64,000 bases of DNA from Clostridia bacterium (GTDB taxonomy: Bacteria > Bacillota > Clostridia > TANB77 > CAG-508), in NCBI GenBank assembly GCA_022790975.1, contig JAAVYF010000013.1, positions 1 to 64,000 of the forward strand, in the 5' to 3' direction. The position numbers and the translations under genes are program-made. The notes under the pieces were generated by a model. That model did no database searches. It was not told where the DNA came from and saw nothing but the letters and a program-made list of their open reading frames with translations. Shown piece by piece: positions 38,606 through 48,452 of this stretch. Position 1 is the first letter of the stretch; every line of letters begins with the position of its first letter.

Positions 38606-39367
38606 ATGTATTTAAATTTAGATAATCCAATTGCTGAAAGAAAAACGAAAACTGTATACAAAGATGCAGATAAAACAATAAAATTATTTATAGAAAATTA
38701 TTCAAAATCAAATATATTAAATGAAGCATTAAATCAAGCAAGAGTTGAAGAAGGAACAGATTTAAATGTTCCAAAACTTCTTGAAGTAAGTAAAATAGAT
38801 AATAGATGGGCTATAGTTTCAGAGCATATTGAAGGAACTCCATTAAATAAATTAATGGAAGAACATCCAGAAAAAGAAGATGAATATTTGAACTTATTTG
38901 TAGATATTCAATTAGAAGTATTGTCACATAAGGTTTCATTATTAAATAAAATAAAAGAAAAATTTAAGAGAAAAATAAATGAATTAGAAGATATTAATGA
39001 TAATGTTAGATATGAATTACTTCAAAGATTGGATGGAATGAAAGACCATGACAAATTATGTCATGGAGATTTTAATCCAAGTAATATAATTATAAAAGAT
39101 GATGGTTCTCATTATATTATAGACTGGTCACATGTAACTGCTGGAAATGCTTCAGCAGATTGTGCAAAATCTTTCTTATTATTTTCAATGGAAGGAAAAA
39201 AAGATTTAGCAGATAAATATTTAAACTTATTTTCTGAAAAAAGCCAAATAAAAATGTCTAATATACAAAGATGGATTCCAATAGTTGCTGCAGCTCAAAA
39301 ATCAAAATGTAGCCCTGAAGAAAACGAATTTTTAAATAACTGGATAGACGTTTTAGATTATGAATAA
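38606..39367 (+). CDS. Aminoglycoside-phosphotransferase-like kinase
   Basis: 253 residues with the protein-kinase-like fold: N-terminal lobe, Brenner motif LCHGDFNPSNIII (about residue 150) and metal-binding IIDWSH. It resembles APH-family proteins of the TIGR02172 type. The substrate is unknown, so resistance should not be assumed. Start 38606 is chosen because GGAGGTG lies nine bases upstream, after the adhE stop. Confidence 0.85.
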   Translation: MYLNLDNPIAERKTKTVYKDADKTIKLFIENYSKSNILNEALNQARVEEGTDLNVPKLLEVSKIDNRWAIVSEHIEGTPLNKLMEEHPEKEDEYLNLFVDIQLEVLSHKVSLLNKIKEKFKRKINELEDINDNVRYELLQRLDGMKDHDKLCHGDFNPSNIIIKDDGSHYIIDWSHVTAGNASADCAKSFLLFSMEGKKDLADKYLNLFSEKSQIKMSNIQRWIPIVAAAQKSKCSPEENEFLNNWIDVLDYE

Positions 39368-39536
39368 TCTAAAACATCTAACCTCTAATTTCTAGCTTCT
39401 AAATTATTATAAATCTGTAATAAACATATTACATTTTAATAACATTCTTAAAGTTCATTGACAAAAAGTTAATTATGTTATAAAAATAATATAAATAAAT
39501 TAGATTTAGAAATGATTTTTAAAGGAGTGACAAAAG

Positions 39537-39845
39537 ATGGCAAATAATAAGGTAAATAAAGGTGAAGTTAAAGTACCTGAAAAACATTGGCTTACAGCAT
39601 TACTATTATGTTGGTTTTTAGGATTTTTAGGAATTCATCGTATGTATGCTGGTAAAATAGGTTCAGGATTTTTACAATTATATTGGACTGTAATTGCAGG
39701 ATTAGTAACATATATGAATGTATATTTAGGAATAGCATGCTTTGTAGGTGTAGGTGCTGTTGTAGTAAATGATTTCGTTCTTATTGCAATGAAAAAATTC
39801 AAAGATTGTTATGGTAGAGAAATTTCAGAAGAAAAAATTGGATAA
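39537..39845 (+). CDS. TM2 domain protein
   Basis: 102 residues with the TM2 signature: HWLTALLLCWFLGFLGIHRMYAGKIGSGFLQL (two helices joined by a D/H-R-F/M-Y-x-G turn), followed by a third hydrophobic stretch. Function of the family is unclear. Ribosome site AAGGAG. Confidence 0.9.
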   Translation: MANNKVNKGEVKVPEKHWLTALLLCWFLGFLGIHRMYAGKIGSGFLQLYWTVIAGLVTYMNVYLGIACFVGVGAVVVNDFVLIAMKKFKDCYGREISEEKIG

Positions 39846-40053
39846 TTTTTAAGATTTAAATAGTAGGAGCTTGAAAAAGCTCTTATTTTTTATTATAAAT
39901 TGTATAAAAAATTTTTAAAATTAAATATTAAAAATATAGACATTTGTTTTTTTATGTTGTATTATATTAATTATAAAAAATATTAAAAGGTAACATAGTT
40001 TAAATGAAAATGTCATTATTATGTATGCCTAAAAAGAAAGGAATGAATATTTT

Positions 40054-40887
40054 ATGAAAAAGAAAATTTTAAATGTACTTTTAATTTTTACTTTATTTAT
40101 AAGTTTAGTTTTACTTACTGCTTGTGGAGAAACTAAAGAAAATGATGAAAAGAAAACATCAAAAAATGCTACAGATGGAAAAGAAATTATAAAGGAGTTT
40201 GAAAAGTGCATAGAAGAAAAAGATGAAAAGAAAATTACAAAATTATTTAATTTAAAAGATATAGAAAAGTTTTTAAGTGAAGAATATGATGAAGATGATG
40301 TAGAAGCTGGTTTTAAATATGTATTTGAAAATGATATGCTAGAATATAAAATAAATAAAATTACAAAAGTTGAAAGTAAAGAAGATATGGAAGAAATATT
40401 AGATACAGAAATCAGTGATGAAGACTCTTCAGAATTTCAAGAACATTTAAAAAATTATTCGATTTATTATGTGAATGTTGATGTTAACGGACAAGAAACT
40501 CAAGATATGTTTGCAATTGATGAAGATGATGGAGAATATTCAATTATTTATTGTGGTATTTTAGAATTTTGTCTTAGTGCTAGTTATTTAAATGATATGA
40601 ATTCAAATCTATCAAAACAAGAAATTGCAATATTTAATGCTGATTTTGAATTATACGAAGGAACTCAAAGAGGTTCAAATGTAAAAGTTTTAGTTCAAAA
40701 TGTAATAACAAGCAATAGCTCAAATGAATCACACATAATTGAAATAAATTATAATGATAGTATAGCAAAAGATATTACAGAATTAAAAAATATTAGTAAT
40801 AATATTTCAAGTACTAAGAGTTATTCTGTAGAATTTGAAAAAGATAAAGATGGATATATTAATGAAATAATAATAGAGGAAGAATAA
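40054..40887 (+). CDS. Lipoprotein of unknown function
   Basis: 277 residues with a lipoprotein signal peptide (lysines, hydrophobic core, lipobox LTAC, lipidated cysteine near residue 24), then a charged linker and an acidic globular domain. Exported and anchored on the outer face of the membrane. Ribosome site GAAAGGAA. No family recognised. Confidence 0.8.
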   Translation: MKKKILNVLLIFTLFISLVLLTACGETKENDEKKTSKNATDGKEIIKEFEKCIEEKDEKKITKLFNLKDIEKFLSEEYDEDDVEAGFKYVFENDMLEYKINKITKVESKEDMEEILDTEISDEDSSEFQEHLKNYSIYYVNVDVNGQETQDMFAIDEDDGEYSIIYCGILEFCLSASYLNDMNSNLSKQEIAIFNADFELYEGTQRGSNVKVLVQNVITSNSSNESHIIEINYNDSIAKDITELKNISNNISSTKSYSVEFEKDKDGYINEIIIEEE

Positions 40888-40893
40888 TATTTT

Positions 40894-40973
40894 ATAAAAA
40901 TAGCAGGGGCTGAAGTGTATTACAGATGTTTTGTTTAACATTTGTAAGCATTTCATATATCTGCTATTTTTAT
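40894..40973 (+). terminator. Branched hairpin terminator
   Basis: Outer stem ATAAAAATAGCAG / CTGCTATTTTTAT encloses a second stem CAGATGTT / AACATTTG. Confidence 0.65.
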
Positions 40974-41039
40974 TATGTATAATTTTTTATTAAAATAATT
41001 AGTTTATCATAATAAAATTAATTAAAAACAAAAATTTGA

Positions 41040-41230
41040 TGTATCAAACAATATATTTTAATTTTATATAGAATAAATCATGAATAATGAATTTAATCAA
41101 AATAATTTAATCAAATAATTAATCAGATAATTAATTAAAATAATTTAGTTAAAATAATTAGTCAAATAGTTAAATAATTAAGCCAAAATAATTAATCAAA
41201 TTTTTAATAGAATTATTAAATAATGATTAA
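41040..41230. repeat. Irregular AATTAATCAAAATAATT-type low-complexity repeats
   Basis: Words of 12-20 bases such as TAATCAAATAATTAATCA and TTAAAATAATTAGTCAAAT recur without a fixed period in the 430-base gap before gatC. Non-coding. The rest of the gap shows no gene. Confidence 0.6.
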
Positions 41231-41423
41231 ATTTAATAATAAAAATGCTGATTGGTAAAAAATAATTGGGATTAAAAAAATAAAAGTAATGTAAGTAATA
41301 AAAATACCTAAATTAATTGAAAAATAAGGTTGTTTTTTACAAAAAATTGATATATAATAAAAAATATTTTTTTAGCGTATGTAATGTTTTAGAACTTAAA
41401 TAAAAATGATTGGAGTGATAAAA

Positions 41424-41711
41424 ATGTCTATTAGTAAAGAAGAGATTATTCACATTGCAAAACTTGCAAGTCTTAATTTATCAGAAGAAGAAATAGAAAG
41501 ATATACTAAAGATATGCAAGAAATTTTAGAATTTGCAAATACAGTAAACAATGTAAGTACAGATGATGTTAATGAAACAATAGGCGCAAATGGTTTATAT
41601 AATGTTTTTAGAAAAGATGAAATAAAACAAATTATAGAAAAAGAAGAACTATTAAAGAATGCACCAAGTCAAGATGAAGGAATGTTTAGAATTCCTAAAG
41701 TTATAAATTAG
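41424..41711 (+). CDS. gatC: Asp/Glu-tRNA amidotransferase subunit C
   Basis: 95 residues: ISKEEIIHIAKLASLNLSEEE start, AN..N central part, C-terminal LLKNAPSQDEGMFRIPKVI, all typical of GatC, which stabilises GatA-GatB. Start 41424 has GGAGTG six bases before it. First gene of gatCAB. Confidence 0.96.
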   Translation: MSISKEEIIHIAKLASLNLSEEEIERYTKDMQEILEFANTVNNVSTDDVNETIGANGLYNVFRKDEIKQIIEKEELLKNAPSQDEGMFRIPKVIN

Positions 41712-41823
41712 AAAGTATTTATTTTTAAGTAAATAAAAAATATATTTATTTTACTTTGAAATAAAAATTATAAAAATTAGAAATTAATTAATTTTTATAA
41801 AAATAGTTTGAGGAGGAAGTTTA

Positions 41824-43303
41824 ATGGAACTTTATGAATATACAGTACATGAATTAGCCGAGAAACTTGCTTCAGGAGAGATTACTTCTGAAAGTTTGGT
41901 AAAAAGCTACTTTAATAGAATAAAAGAAAAAGATGAACAAGTAAAAGCATATGTTTTGCTATTAGAAGAAAGTGCTATAAAAAAGGCTAAAGAAATAGAT
42001 GAAAAACGTAAATCAGGAGAAAAATTAGGAAAATTTGCAGGTATACCAATTGGAATTAAAGATAATATGTGTATCAAAGATACAAAAACAACTTGTAGTT
42101 CAAAGATGTTAGAAAATTTTGTTTCTCCTTATGATGCGACAGTTATCGAAAAATTAAATGATGAAAATATGATATATATTGGAAAATTAAATATGGATGA
42201 ATTTGCAATGGGAGGTTCTACAGAATATTCAGCATTCTTTAAAACTCATAATCCATGGAATTTAGATACAGTACCAGGAGGTTCATCAGGAGGTTCTGCA
42301 GCAGCAGTTGCAGCTGATATAGCTCCTTGGACTCTTCGGAAGTGATACAGGAGGAAGTATTCGTCAACCAGCAGCACTTTGTGGTGTTGTAGGTTTAAAA
42401 CCTACTTATGGATTAGTATCAAGATATGGATTAGTTGCATTTGCTTCTTCTCTTGACCAAATTGGTCCTATTACAAAAGATGTTACAGACTCTGCTAATT
42501 TATTAAATTTAATTGCTGGTCATGATAATAAAGATTCTACTTCTGTAAATATTCCAAAAAAAGATTATACCCAATTTTTAAAAAATGATGTTAAAGGTAT
42601 GAAAATTGGACTTCCAAAAGAATATATTGGAGAAGGCATAAATGAAGAAGTAAAAGAAGCAATTTTAAATGTTGCTAAAAAATATGAAGAGATGGGTGCT
42701 ATTGTAGAAGAGTGTTCATTAGATGTTGGAAAATATGCAACTGCAGTTTATTATATAATAGCTTGTGCTGAGGCTAGTTCAAATTTAGGGAGATTTGATG
42801 GAATTAGATATGGTTATAGAACTGAAAAATTCGATAATTTAAAAGATATATACAAAAATTCTAGAAGTGAAGGATTTGGACCAGAAGTAAAAAGAAGAAT
42901 AATACTTGGAACTTATGTATTATCATCAGGTTACTATGATGCATATTATAAAAAAGCTCAAAAAGTTAGAACAGTTATTAAAAATGCTTATGATGAGTTA
43001 TTTAATAAATATGATTTATTGCTAACACCAACATCACCTACAACAGCATTTAAAATTGGAGAAAAATCTACTAATCCATTAGAAATGTATTTAGCAGATA
43101 TTTGTACAGTTCCAGTAAATATTGGAGGACTTCCAGGGATGAGTGTTCCTTGTGGTGTTGATTCAAAAGGTTTACCAATAGGCTTCCAATTAATAGCAAA
43201 TAGTTTTGAAGAAGAAAAGATTTTTAGAGCAGCATTCACTTATGAACAAAATAGCAATTTTAGAGAAACTTATAAACCAACATTTAAAGGAGGTAACATA
43301 TAA
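41824..43303 (+). CDS. gatA: Glutamyl-tRNA(Gln) amidotransferase subunit A, one +1 site (42337)
   Basis: Amidase subunit that releases ammonia from glutamine for the transamidation of Glu-tRNA(Gln)/Asp-tRNA(Asn). The Ser-cisSer-Lys triad is present: KDN lysine, [11 protein letters not shown] and [13 protein letters not shown]. The second block is split: ...APWTL, then CGG at 42337, with GSDTGGS continuing in +1. Without the shift translation ends two codons later (CGG AAG TGA), losing the catalytic serine. With it the protein has about 492 residues, the family length. gatA is needed where GlnRS is absent, so the split copy must be functional in a living cell unless another exists. Confidence 0.96.
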
Positions 43304-44742
43304 TGGCAAAAGAAGATTATGAAGTTATTATAGGTTTAGAAGTTCATTGCGAGCTTTCAACTAAAACCAAAATTTTTTGCTCTTGTCCTACTGAATTTGG
43401 TGGGGAGCCAAATTTACATTGTTGTCCTGTTTGTATGGCACTTCCAGGAAGTTTACCTGTTTTAAATGAGAAAGTAGTTGAATATGCTGTTAAAGCTGGA
43501 CTTGCTACAAATTGTTCAATTGCTAAAAATAGTAAGAATGATAGAAAAAATTATTTTTATCCAGACTTACCAAAATCATATCAGATTTCTCAATTTGATT
43601 TACCTCTTTGTTATGAAGGACAAGTTAATATAGATATAGGAGATGGTGAAAAAACAATTAGAATTGAGAGAATTCATATAGAAGAAGATGCAGGAAAATT
43701 AAATCATGATGATTATGGTAGAGGTAGTTTTGTTGATTTAAACAGAGCAGGAGTTCCACTAATTGAAGTTGTTTCTAAGCCAGATTTGAGGTCAAGTTTA
43801 GAAGCTGAAGCTTATCTTAGAAAATTAAAATCAATATTTGAATATATAGAAATTTCAGATTGTAAAATGCAAGAGGGTTCACTAAGAGCGGATGTTAATG
43901 TTTCTGTTAGAAAGAAAGGTACAGAAAAGCTTGGAACTAGAACTGAAATGAAAAACATGAGTTCATTTAGAAGTATAGTAAGAGCTATTGAATATGAAGC
44001 AAATAGACAAATTGAAGTAATAGAAGAGGGAGGAACAATTTCTCAAGAAACTTTAAGATGGGATGATGTATCTGGAAAAACATTTTCAATGAGAGATAAA
44101 GAAGATGCCCAAGATTATAGATATTTTCCAGACCCAGATTTAGCACCAATTATTTTATCAGATGAGTATATAGATAATATAAGAATTGGACTTCCAGAAC
44201 TTCCAGAAAGCAGAAAGAAAAGATATTTAAATGATTATGAATTATCTGAAAAAGCTTCTGAATTTGTTACAAGTTCTAAATATTATTCAAATTTATTTGA
44301 AGATGCAATAAAAGTTTGCAATAATCCTAAATCAGCTAGTAATTGGATCATGTCTGACATTGCAAGAATTTTAAATGAAAAAGAACAAGAACCAGATGAA
44401 ATTCCATTTAGTGGTGAAAATTTAGGCGAACTTGTAAAATTAATTGACGATGGAAAAATTAGTTCTGCAATAGCTAAAAAAGTTTTGGTAGAAATGTTTG
44501 AAACCAATAAAAAGCCTTCAGTTATAATAGAGGAAAAAGGATGGATTCAAATTTCAGATGAAGGTGCTATTAAAGAAGTAGTACTTAAAATATTATCAGA
44601 AAATCCTCAATCAATAGCAGATTATAAAGCAGGAAAGGATAAAGCTTTAGGATTTTTAGTAGGTCAGGCGATGAAAGAAACTAAAGGAAAAGCAAATCCA
44701 CAAATGCTTAATAAATTGTTTATTGATGAATTAAAAAAATAA
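43303..44742 (+). CDS. gatB: Asp/Glu-tRNA amidotransferase subunit B
   Basis: 479 residues. GatB catalytic domain (IIGLEVHCELSTKTKIFCSC, zinc-type cysteines CSC..CCPVC, NYFYPDLPKSYQISQ) that phosphorylates the misacylated tRNA, followed by the C-terminal YqeY-like tRNA-binding domain ending LGFLVGQAMKETKGKANP. Shares one base with the gatA stop. No CGG. Confidence 0.97.
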   Translation: MAKEDYEVIIGLEVHCELSTKTKIFCSCPTEFGGEPNLHCCPVCMALPGSLPVLNEKVVEYAVKAGLATNCSIAKNSKNDRKNYFYPDLPKSYQISQFDLPLCYEGQVNIDIGDGEKTIRIERIHIEEDAGKLNHDDYGRGSFVDLNRAGVPLIEVVSKPDLRSSLEAEAYLRKLKSIFEYIEISDCKMQEGSLRADVNVSVRKKGTEKLGTRTEMKNMSSFRSIVRAIEYEANRQIEVIEEGGTISQETLRWDDVSGKTFSMRDKEDAQDYRYFPDPDLAPIILSDEYIDNIRIGLPELPESRKKRYLNDYELSEKASEFVTSSKYYSNLFEDAIKVCNNPKSASNWIMSDIARILNEKEQEPDEIPFSGENLGELVKLIDDGKISSAIAKKVLVEMFETNKKPSVIIEEKGWIQISDEGAIKEVVLKILSENPQSIADYKAGKDKALGFLVGQAMKETKGKANPQMLNKLFIDELKK

Positions 44743-44761
44743 ATTTTTATAAAGTATAGTT

Positions 44762-44788
44762 AAACCCCAGAAAGTTCTTCTGGGGTTT
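44762..44788 (+). terminator. Terminator of gatCAB
   Basis: Perfect 11-bp stem AAACCCCAGAA / TTCTGGGGTTT with a five-base loop. Confidence 0.9.
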
Positions 44789-44911
44789 TAAAATACTTTG
44801 ATATAATTCTTTATATTAGATGTAATTTCAAATTAAATAAAATTCTTATTATATCAATTTAACATTTATTATTAGTTATGCTTGTAAATTTTATTATTTA
44901 ATAATAAATAT

Positions 44912-45157
44912 TTATTTTTTTATGAGCCCTTTATTAAGTCCATTAAAAAACATTCCAAAACAAAAAGAGCAAACGCCAGCTAAAAGTCCAGCTTTAAATA
45001 AAGATATACTTATTGTATATAAAGCACTATTTATGTAAAATTTCAAAAAAATGTATAGACCTATAATACCAATTAATGAAATAAAAAATGAAATATACTC
45101 AAATTTTATTATTAAATCAAAACTTTTTTTATCTAAATTAGAAATGATATTTTTCAT
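44912..45157 (-). CDS. Small membrane protein, unknown function
   Basis: 81 residues with hydrophobic segments at about 18-38 and 42-70. Ribosome site GGAGGTTTTC on the minus strand supports it. No family recognised. Divergent from cotJA. Confidence 0.65.
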   Translation of the reverse strand: MKNIISNLDKKSFDLIIKFEYISFFISLIGIIGLYIFLKFYINSALYTISISLFKAGLLAGVCSFCFGMFFNGLNKGLIKK

Positions 45158-45287
45158 ATGAAAACCTCCAAATCAAAATTGTTATAAACTAATACTATAA
45201 TAACATTTAAAATTCTATAATTCAAAGGTAATATTTGTAACTTTTAGTTATAGATTTACATAAAATATAAACAAAGGAGGGATAAAA

Positions 45288-45596
45288 ATGTGCTCAAATA
45301 GATGTATGTGTAATGATTTTAATAATTCTAATAATTACAGCAATGTAAATAGCAGTAGTTTTAATAGTTATAATAATGATTTAGGTAGAGGATATTCTTC
45401 TACTAATTATAATTCAAGTAATATGAATTATGGAAATGCTTATGTTCCATATCAACCTTTTACTTCAGTATTTTCACCAGCAGAGGGGTTAGCAAATGGA
45501 ACAATGTTTCCTGAATTAGTTAGTTCATACTGTCCAAATCAATCATTAGAAGTTATGAACTATTTAAAATATAATAGAGGAGGTTGCTGTAGATAA
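45288..45596 (+). CDS. cotJA: Spore coat protein CotJA
   Basis: 102 residues. A Cys-rich, Asn/Ser/Tyr-rich N-terminal half is followed by the CotJA core YVPYQPFTSVFSPAEGLANG.. TMFPELVSSY. First gene of cotJABC, a mother-cell operon coding inner coat components. The Asn/Ser-rich extension is longer than in Bacillus. Ribosome site AAAGGAGGG. Confidence 0.92.
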   Translation: MCSNRCMCNDFNNSNNYSNVNSSSFNSYNNDLGRGYSSTNYNSSNMNYGNAYVPYQPFTSVFSPAEGLANGTMFPELVSSYCPNQSLEVMNYLKYNRGGCCR

Positions 45597-45865
45597 TGGG
45601 ATGTGAAGATAATAATATGACAAGACAAATGCTAATGCAAAAAATTATGGAATATAAATTTGCTATTAATGATATGGCATTATTTTTAGATACACATCCT
45701 TGTGACGAGAAAGCTTTAAAATATCACAATGAGTATGTATGTGAATTTAAAAAGTTAAAAGAACAATATGAAAATGAATATGGACCATTAAGTATTGAAG
45801 CAGAAGTAGAGTCATGGGATAAATGGGTATTTGAAAAATGGCCATGGGAAGGAGAGGTAAAATAG
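45596..45865 (+). CDS. cotJB: Spore coat protein CotJB
   Basis: 89 residues, CotJB family (FAINDMALFLDTHPCDEKAL..YHNEYV, EVESWDKWVFEKWPWEGEVK). Starts on the last base of the cotJA stop. Confidence 0.95.
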   Translation: MGCEDNNMTRQMLMQKIMEYKFAINDMALFLDTHPCDEKALKYHNEYVCEFKKLKEQYENEYGPLSIEAEVESWDKWVFEKWPWEGEVK

Positions 45866-45866
45866 A

Positions 45867-46112
45867 ATGTGGACTTATGATAGAATGTTACAATATCCTA
45901 TAAATATAAAATGTAGAGATCCAAAGTTAGCTAAAGTAATAATTAGCCAATATGGAGGGCCAGATGGAGAACTTGGAGCTTCACTTAGATATTTATCTCA
46001 AAAATTTTCAATGCCAGATAAGGTTTCAAAAGCAATTTTAAATGATGTTGGAACTGAAGAATTAGCCCATTTAGAAATGGTAGGAACTTTAGTTCATCAA
46101 CTGAATAGTTAA
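45867..46112 (+). pseudogene. cotJC: Spore coat protein CotJC, N-terminal part, split by the prophage
   Basis: CotJC is a manganese-catalase-like, four-helix-bundle coat protein of about 190 residues. Here MWTYDRMLQYPINIKCRDPKLA.., QYGGPDGELGASLRYL and GTEELAHLEMVGTLVHQL follow the family, then the frame stops after 81 codons, where the phage recombinase gene begins. The second metal-ligand half is missing from the window and is expected at the far end of the prophage. The copy may be restored by excision, as in skin-type elements, so 'pseudogene' applies only to the integrated state. Confidence 0.9.
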
Positions 46113-46126
46113 TGATACCCCCAGAA
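46095..46126. other. Predicted left prophage attachment junction (attL)
   Basis: Similarity to CotJC ends around codons 77-80 (GTLVHQL, about 46083-46103) and the stop and recombinase 3' end follow at once. The crossover core cannot be fixed without the right junction, which lies beyond the window. Confidence 0.7.
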
Positions 46127-46142
46127 TTAAAGTAGGGGGTAT
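46115..46142. terminator. Hairpin between cotJC and the recombinase gene
   Basis: Perfect ATACCCCC / GGGGGTAT stem. It ends both convergent genes and includes the last recombinase codons. Confidence 0.78.
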
Positions 46143-47680
46143 AAAGTAATTTCAAAGCTGTTTTCTGTATGAGAACTAGGATTTTTGTAGTATTCAATTT
46201 TTTTTAAACAAGATTTTAGTAATTTATTTTTTTGTGCTGTATTTGCATGAGGATAAACTTCAATGACTTTTTCTATGTTAGGTATAATATTTTCTTTTCT
46301 GTCAAGTAAACTTTTATAATTTGAATTTAAAGATTCTAGTTCATTTATTTTACAATTTATTTCACTTATTTTTTTTGCAAGAGTGTTACTTCTTTCAAAA
46401 AAAGTTTCATCATCATAGATTCCACGTTCTAAAAGATCGTATAATTTACTTTTTTGAGAGGAGGTTTGGGTTAATTCATCATATAATTGTTGAATTTGTT
46501 TGTTTGTGTTTTCGATTAATCTATTTGTTTCTATTTTTGCATATGGAGATTTTAAATCTAATTTATATTTATCTAATAATTTTTTTAACAACTCAAAAAC
46601 TTTTTCTTCAACTATATTTAGTCGACTAGAAGCTACATTGTTGCATTTTCTGCAAATTAATCCAACATATGCACTTTTCCTTGTAGATTTTCTTTTCATT
46701 GTATTTCCACAAACTTTACATTTAATTAATCCTGATAAAGGATTTTTTAATTCTAAATCTTTTTTTGTTCTTGTGTCTGCAAGTTGGTTGTTTTTATGAA
46801 TAGTTTGCGCTTTTTCAAAAATTTCATCTGAAATTATTGCTTCATGTATTCCTTTTACTACATAGATATCTGGATTAGGATTTAAGTCCTTGGCAATTTT
46901 TCCACTTGGATTTCTTCTTTTTAAATATTTTTTATCTGTATATTGTATTTTTCCTGCATATTTAACATTTGTTAAAATATGATGTAGGGAAGACTTTGAC
47001 CATGTACTGCCTTCTTTTGGTTTTAGATTTAAGTTTTGAAGTGTATTTGCTATTTCTCCAAGATTTTTACCATTGATATACATTTCAAAAATCAATTTTA
47101 CAGTTTCAGCATCTTTATTCGGCTTCAAAGAACACCCTTTACCTTTTAGTTTATAAATATCATATCCAAAAGGGGCTTTTCCTACATGTTTACCTTCTTT
47201 TACAGAAGATATAGTACCATTGTGCAATCTTCTTTTTATAGAATTATATTCTCTTCTAGACATAAACAAGCCAAATTCAAAGTATTCTTCATCAAATTCG
47301 TTGTTTGGATTATACTCTTTTGTTGGAGTTATTATTTTAGTTCCAGAATATTTGAATGTTTCAGATACAATTCCTTGATCTAAAGTATTACCTCTAGCAA
47401 GTCTTTCAACTTCAACAACTAATACACCAGCCCACATGCCAGATTCTACATCTTGAAGCAATTCTTGCATAACTGGACGAGCTGATATACTATCTCCTGA
47501 AACGATTTCACGATATATTTTACTAATTATTAAATTCATTGATTTAGCTAAATCTAACATCATTTTTTCATGTCTAGCTAAAGTTTCACCAGCCCCAAGC
47601 ATTTCAGCTTCTTCATCTTTTCTAGATTTTCTTAAATAAATACAGTACTTTTCCATATTAGAATTTATTTGTTTGTTCAT
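46127..47680 (-). CDS. Large serine recombinase (prophage integrase)
   Basis: 517 residues. Resolvase domain with catalytic serine in YLRKSRKDE (Ser19), the GDSISARPVMQELLQDVESG and VVEVERLARG blocks; recombinase domain with APFGYD and LHHILTNVKYAGKI; zinc ribbon CKVCGNTMKRKS..CRKCNN; C-terminal coiled coil (about 385-475). Such enzymes integrate and excise phages by crossover at a two-base core. Start 47680 follows GGAGG. It lies directly at the cotJC junction with its 3' end towards cotJC, like spoIVCA of skin and sprA of SPbeta relative to their sites. Confidence 0.95.
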   Translation of the reverse strand: MNKQINSNMEKYCIYLRKSRKDEEAEMLGAGETLARHEKMMLDLAKSMNLIISKIYREIVSGDSISARPVMQELLQDVESGMWAGVLVVEVERLARGNTLDQGIVSETFKYSGTKIITPTKEYNPNNEFDEEYFEFGLFMSRREYNSIKRRLHNGTISSVKEGKHVGKAPFGYDIYKLKGKGCSLKPNKDAETVKLIFEMYINGKNLGEIANTLQNLNLKPKEGSTWSKSSLHHILTNVKYAGKIQYTDKKYLKRRNPSGKIAKDLNPNPDIYVVKGIHEAIISDEIFEKAQTIHKNNQLADTRTKKDLELKNPLSGLIKCKVCGNTMKRKSTRKSAYVGLICRKCNNVASSRLNIVEEKVFELLKKLLDKYKLDLKSPYAKIETNRLIENTNKQIQQLYDELTQTSSQKSKLYDLLERGIYDDETFFERSNTLAKKISEINCKINELESLNSNYKSLLDRKENIIPNIEKVIEVYPHANTAQKNKLLKSCLKKIEYYKNPSSHTENSFEITLYPLL

Positions 47681-47792
47681 AAAAAATACCTCCAAATTTT
47701 ATAAATATTTTTAATAAACACTTGAAAATTTGAAAGTATTTGGTTATAATACAAATACAATCACTTTATAAGTGTTTGAGTGGGAAAGAAAT

Positions 47793-47810
47793 TTGTGTGT
47801 CGTTTCGCAA
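47793..47810. repeat. 18-bp inverted repeat, left copy
   Basis: TTGTGTGTCGTTTCGCAA, found once more in exact reverse complement at 50046-50063. It lies in the recombinase promoter region, inside a local palindrome AAAGAAATTTGTGT..AAACACAATTTCTTTT. Much more GC-rich than its surroundings. Confidence 0.9.
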
Positions 47811-47873
47811 AAATTAAACACAATTTCTTTTCTTTTTTATTATATTAAATTAAAACTTATGTTTTGTCAATAA

Positions 47874-48452
47874 TTATTTTCCTGGTTTAAACTTATGTCC
47901 ACAATTTAAACAAGTTATTAGTACATTATTTCTACCAATATTACCAGCTCCTAGTCCAACAGCAGAACCTACTAAGCCAAATGGAGCAAGTGTTGCTCCT
48001 AAAGCACCTTTTACAACTCCATATCCTTTTTTATTTGCAGATAAGCTAGTAGAACCACATTTTGGACAACAAGCTATTGCATTTTGCTTATTTTCTGTAA
48101 TTCTTTGTTTTGCTTGAAATTTAGGAGATGCCATTTGCTGTTCTTGTACTCTAGCTTGATATTGATCATATGCTTGTTGCTTTTTTTCTGTATATGCTTT
48201 TCCAGCAGCGGTTTGTAAAAAGTCAAAATATTCTCTATCTATATTTTTTACAAATTTTGGTGTGATAATAAGTACAAAAAGAAGTACTATAAATAAAATT
48301 AAAGAAAAAATTGGTTTAATGAATAGCATTGCAATTATGCTAGATATTAAAAGTAAATTAATAAATCCAATAATTCCATGGAATAAATTATATTTTTTTA
48401 TTACATCTTTACTGTTAGTATTTTTTCTTTTATTCTTAATAAATATCCACAT
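47874..48452 (-). CDS. Phage membrane protein with C-terminal zinc ribbon
   Basis: 192 residues: two transmembrane helices (about 26-66), a Gln-rich helix (KKQQAYDQYQARVQEQQ), a zinc ribbon formed by CCPKCG and CLNCGHKF, and between them a glycine-rich segment. No good ribosome site precedes this ATG; a second zinc ribbon is encoded just upstream in another frame, and one additional A in the A6 run (48421-48426) would join the two, giving a protein that starts at 48520. Lysogenic-region accessory gene, function unknown. Confidence 0.7.
   Translation of the reverse strand: MWIFIKNKRKNTNSKDVIKKYNLFHGIIGFINLLLISSIIAMLFIKPIFSLILFIVLLFVLIITPKFVKNIDREYFDFLQTAAGKAYTEKKQQAYDQYQARVQEQQMASPKFQAKQRITENKQNAIACCPKCGSTSLSANKKGYGVVKGALGATLAPFGLVGSAVGLGAGNIGRNNVLITCLNCGHKFKPGK

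Noticed and set aside
38606..39367. Aminoglycoside resistance gene
   Set aside because: The kinase fold is present, but the sequence belongs to a broad APH-like group next to adhE, and nothing points to drug substrates.
42599..43303. gatA as two gene fragments or a pseudogene
   Set aside because: Both halves are fully conserved, lie between intact gatC and gatB, and join exactly at a CGG like other genes here.
46321..46799. Plus-strand open frames inside the recombinase gene
   Set aside because: Low-complexity antisense of the recombinase coiled coil and zinc ribbon; no ribosome sites.
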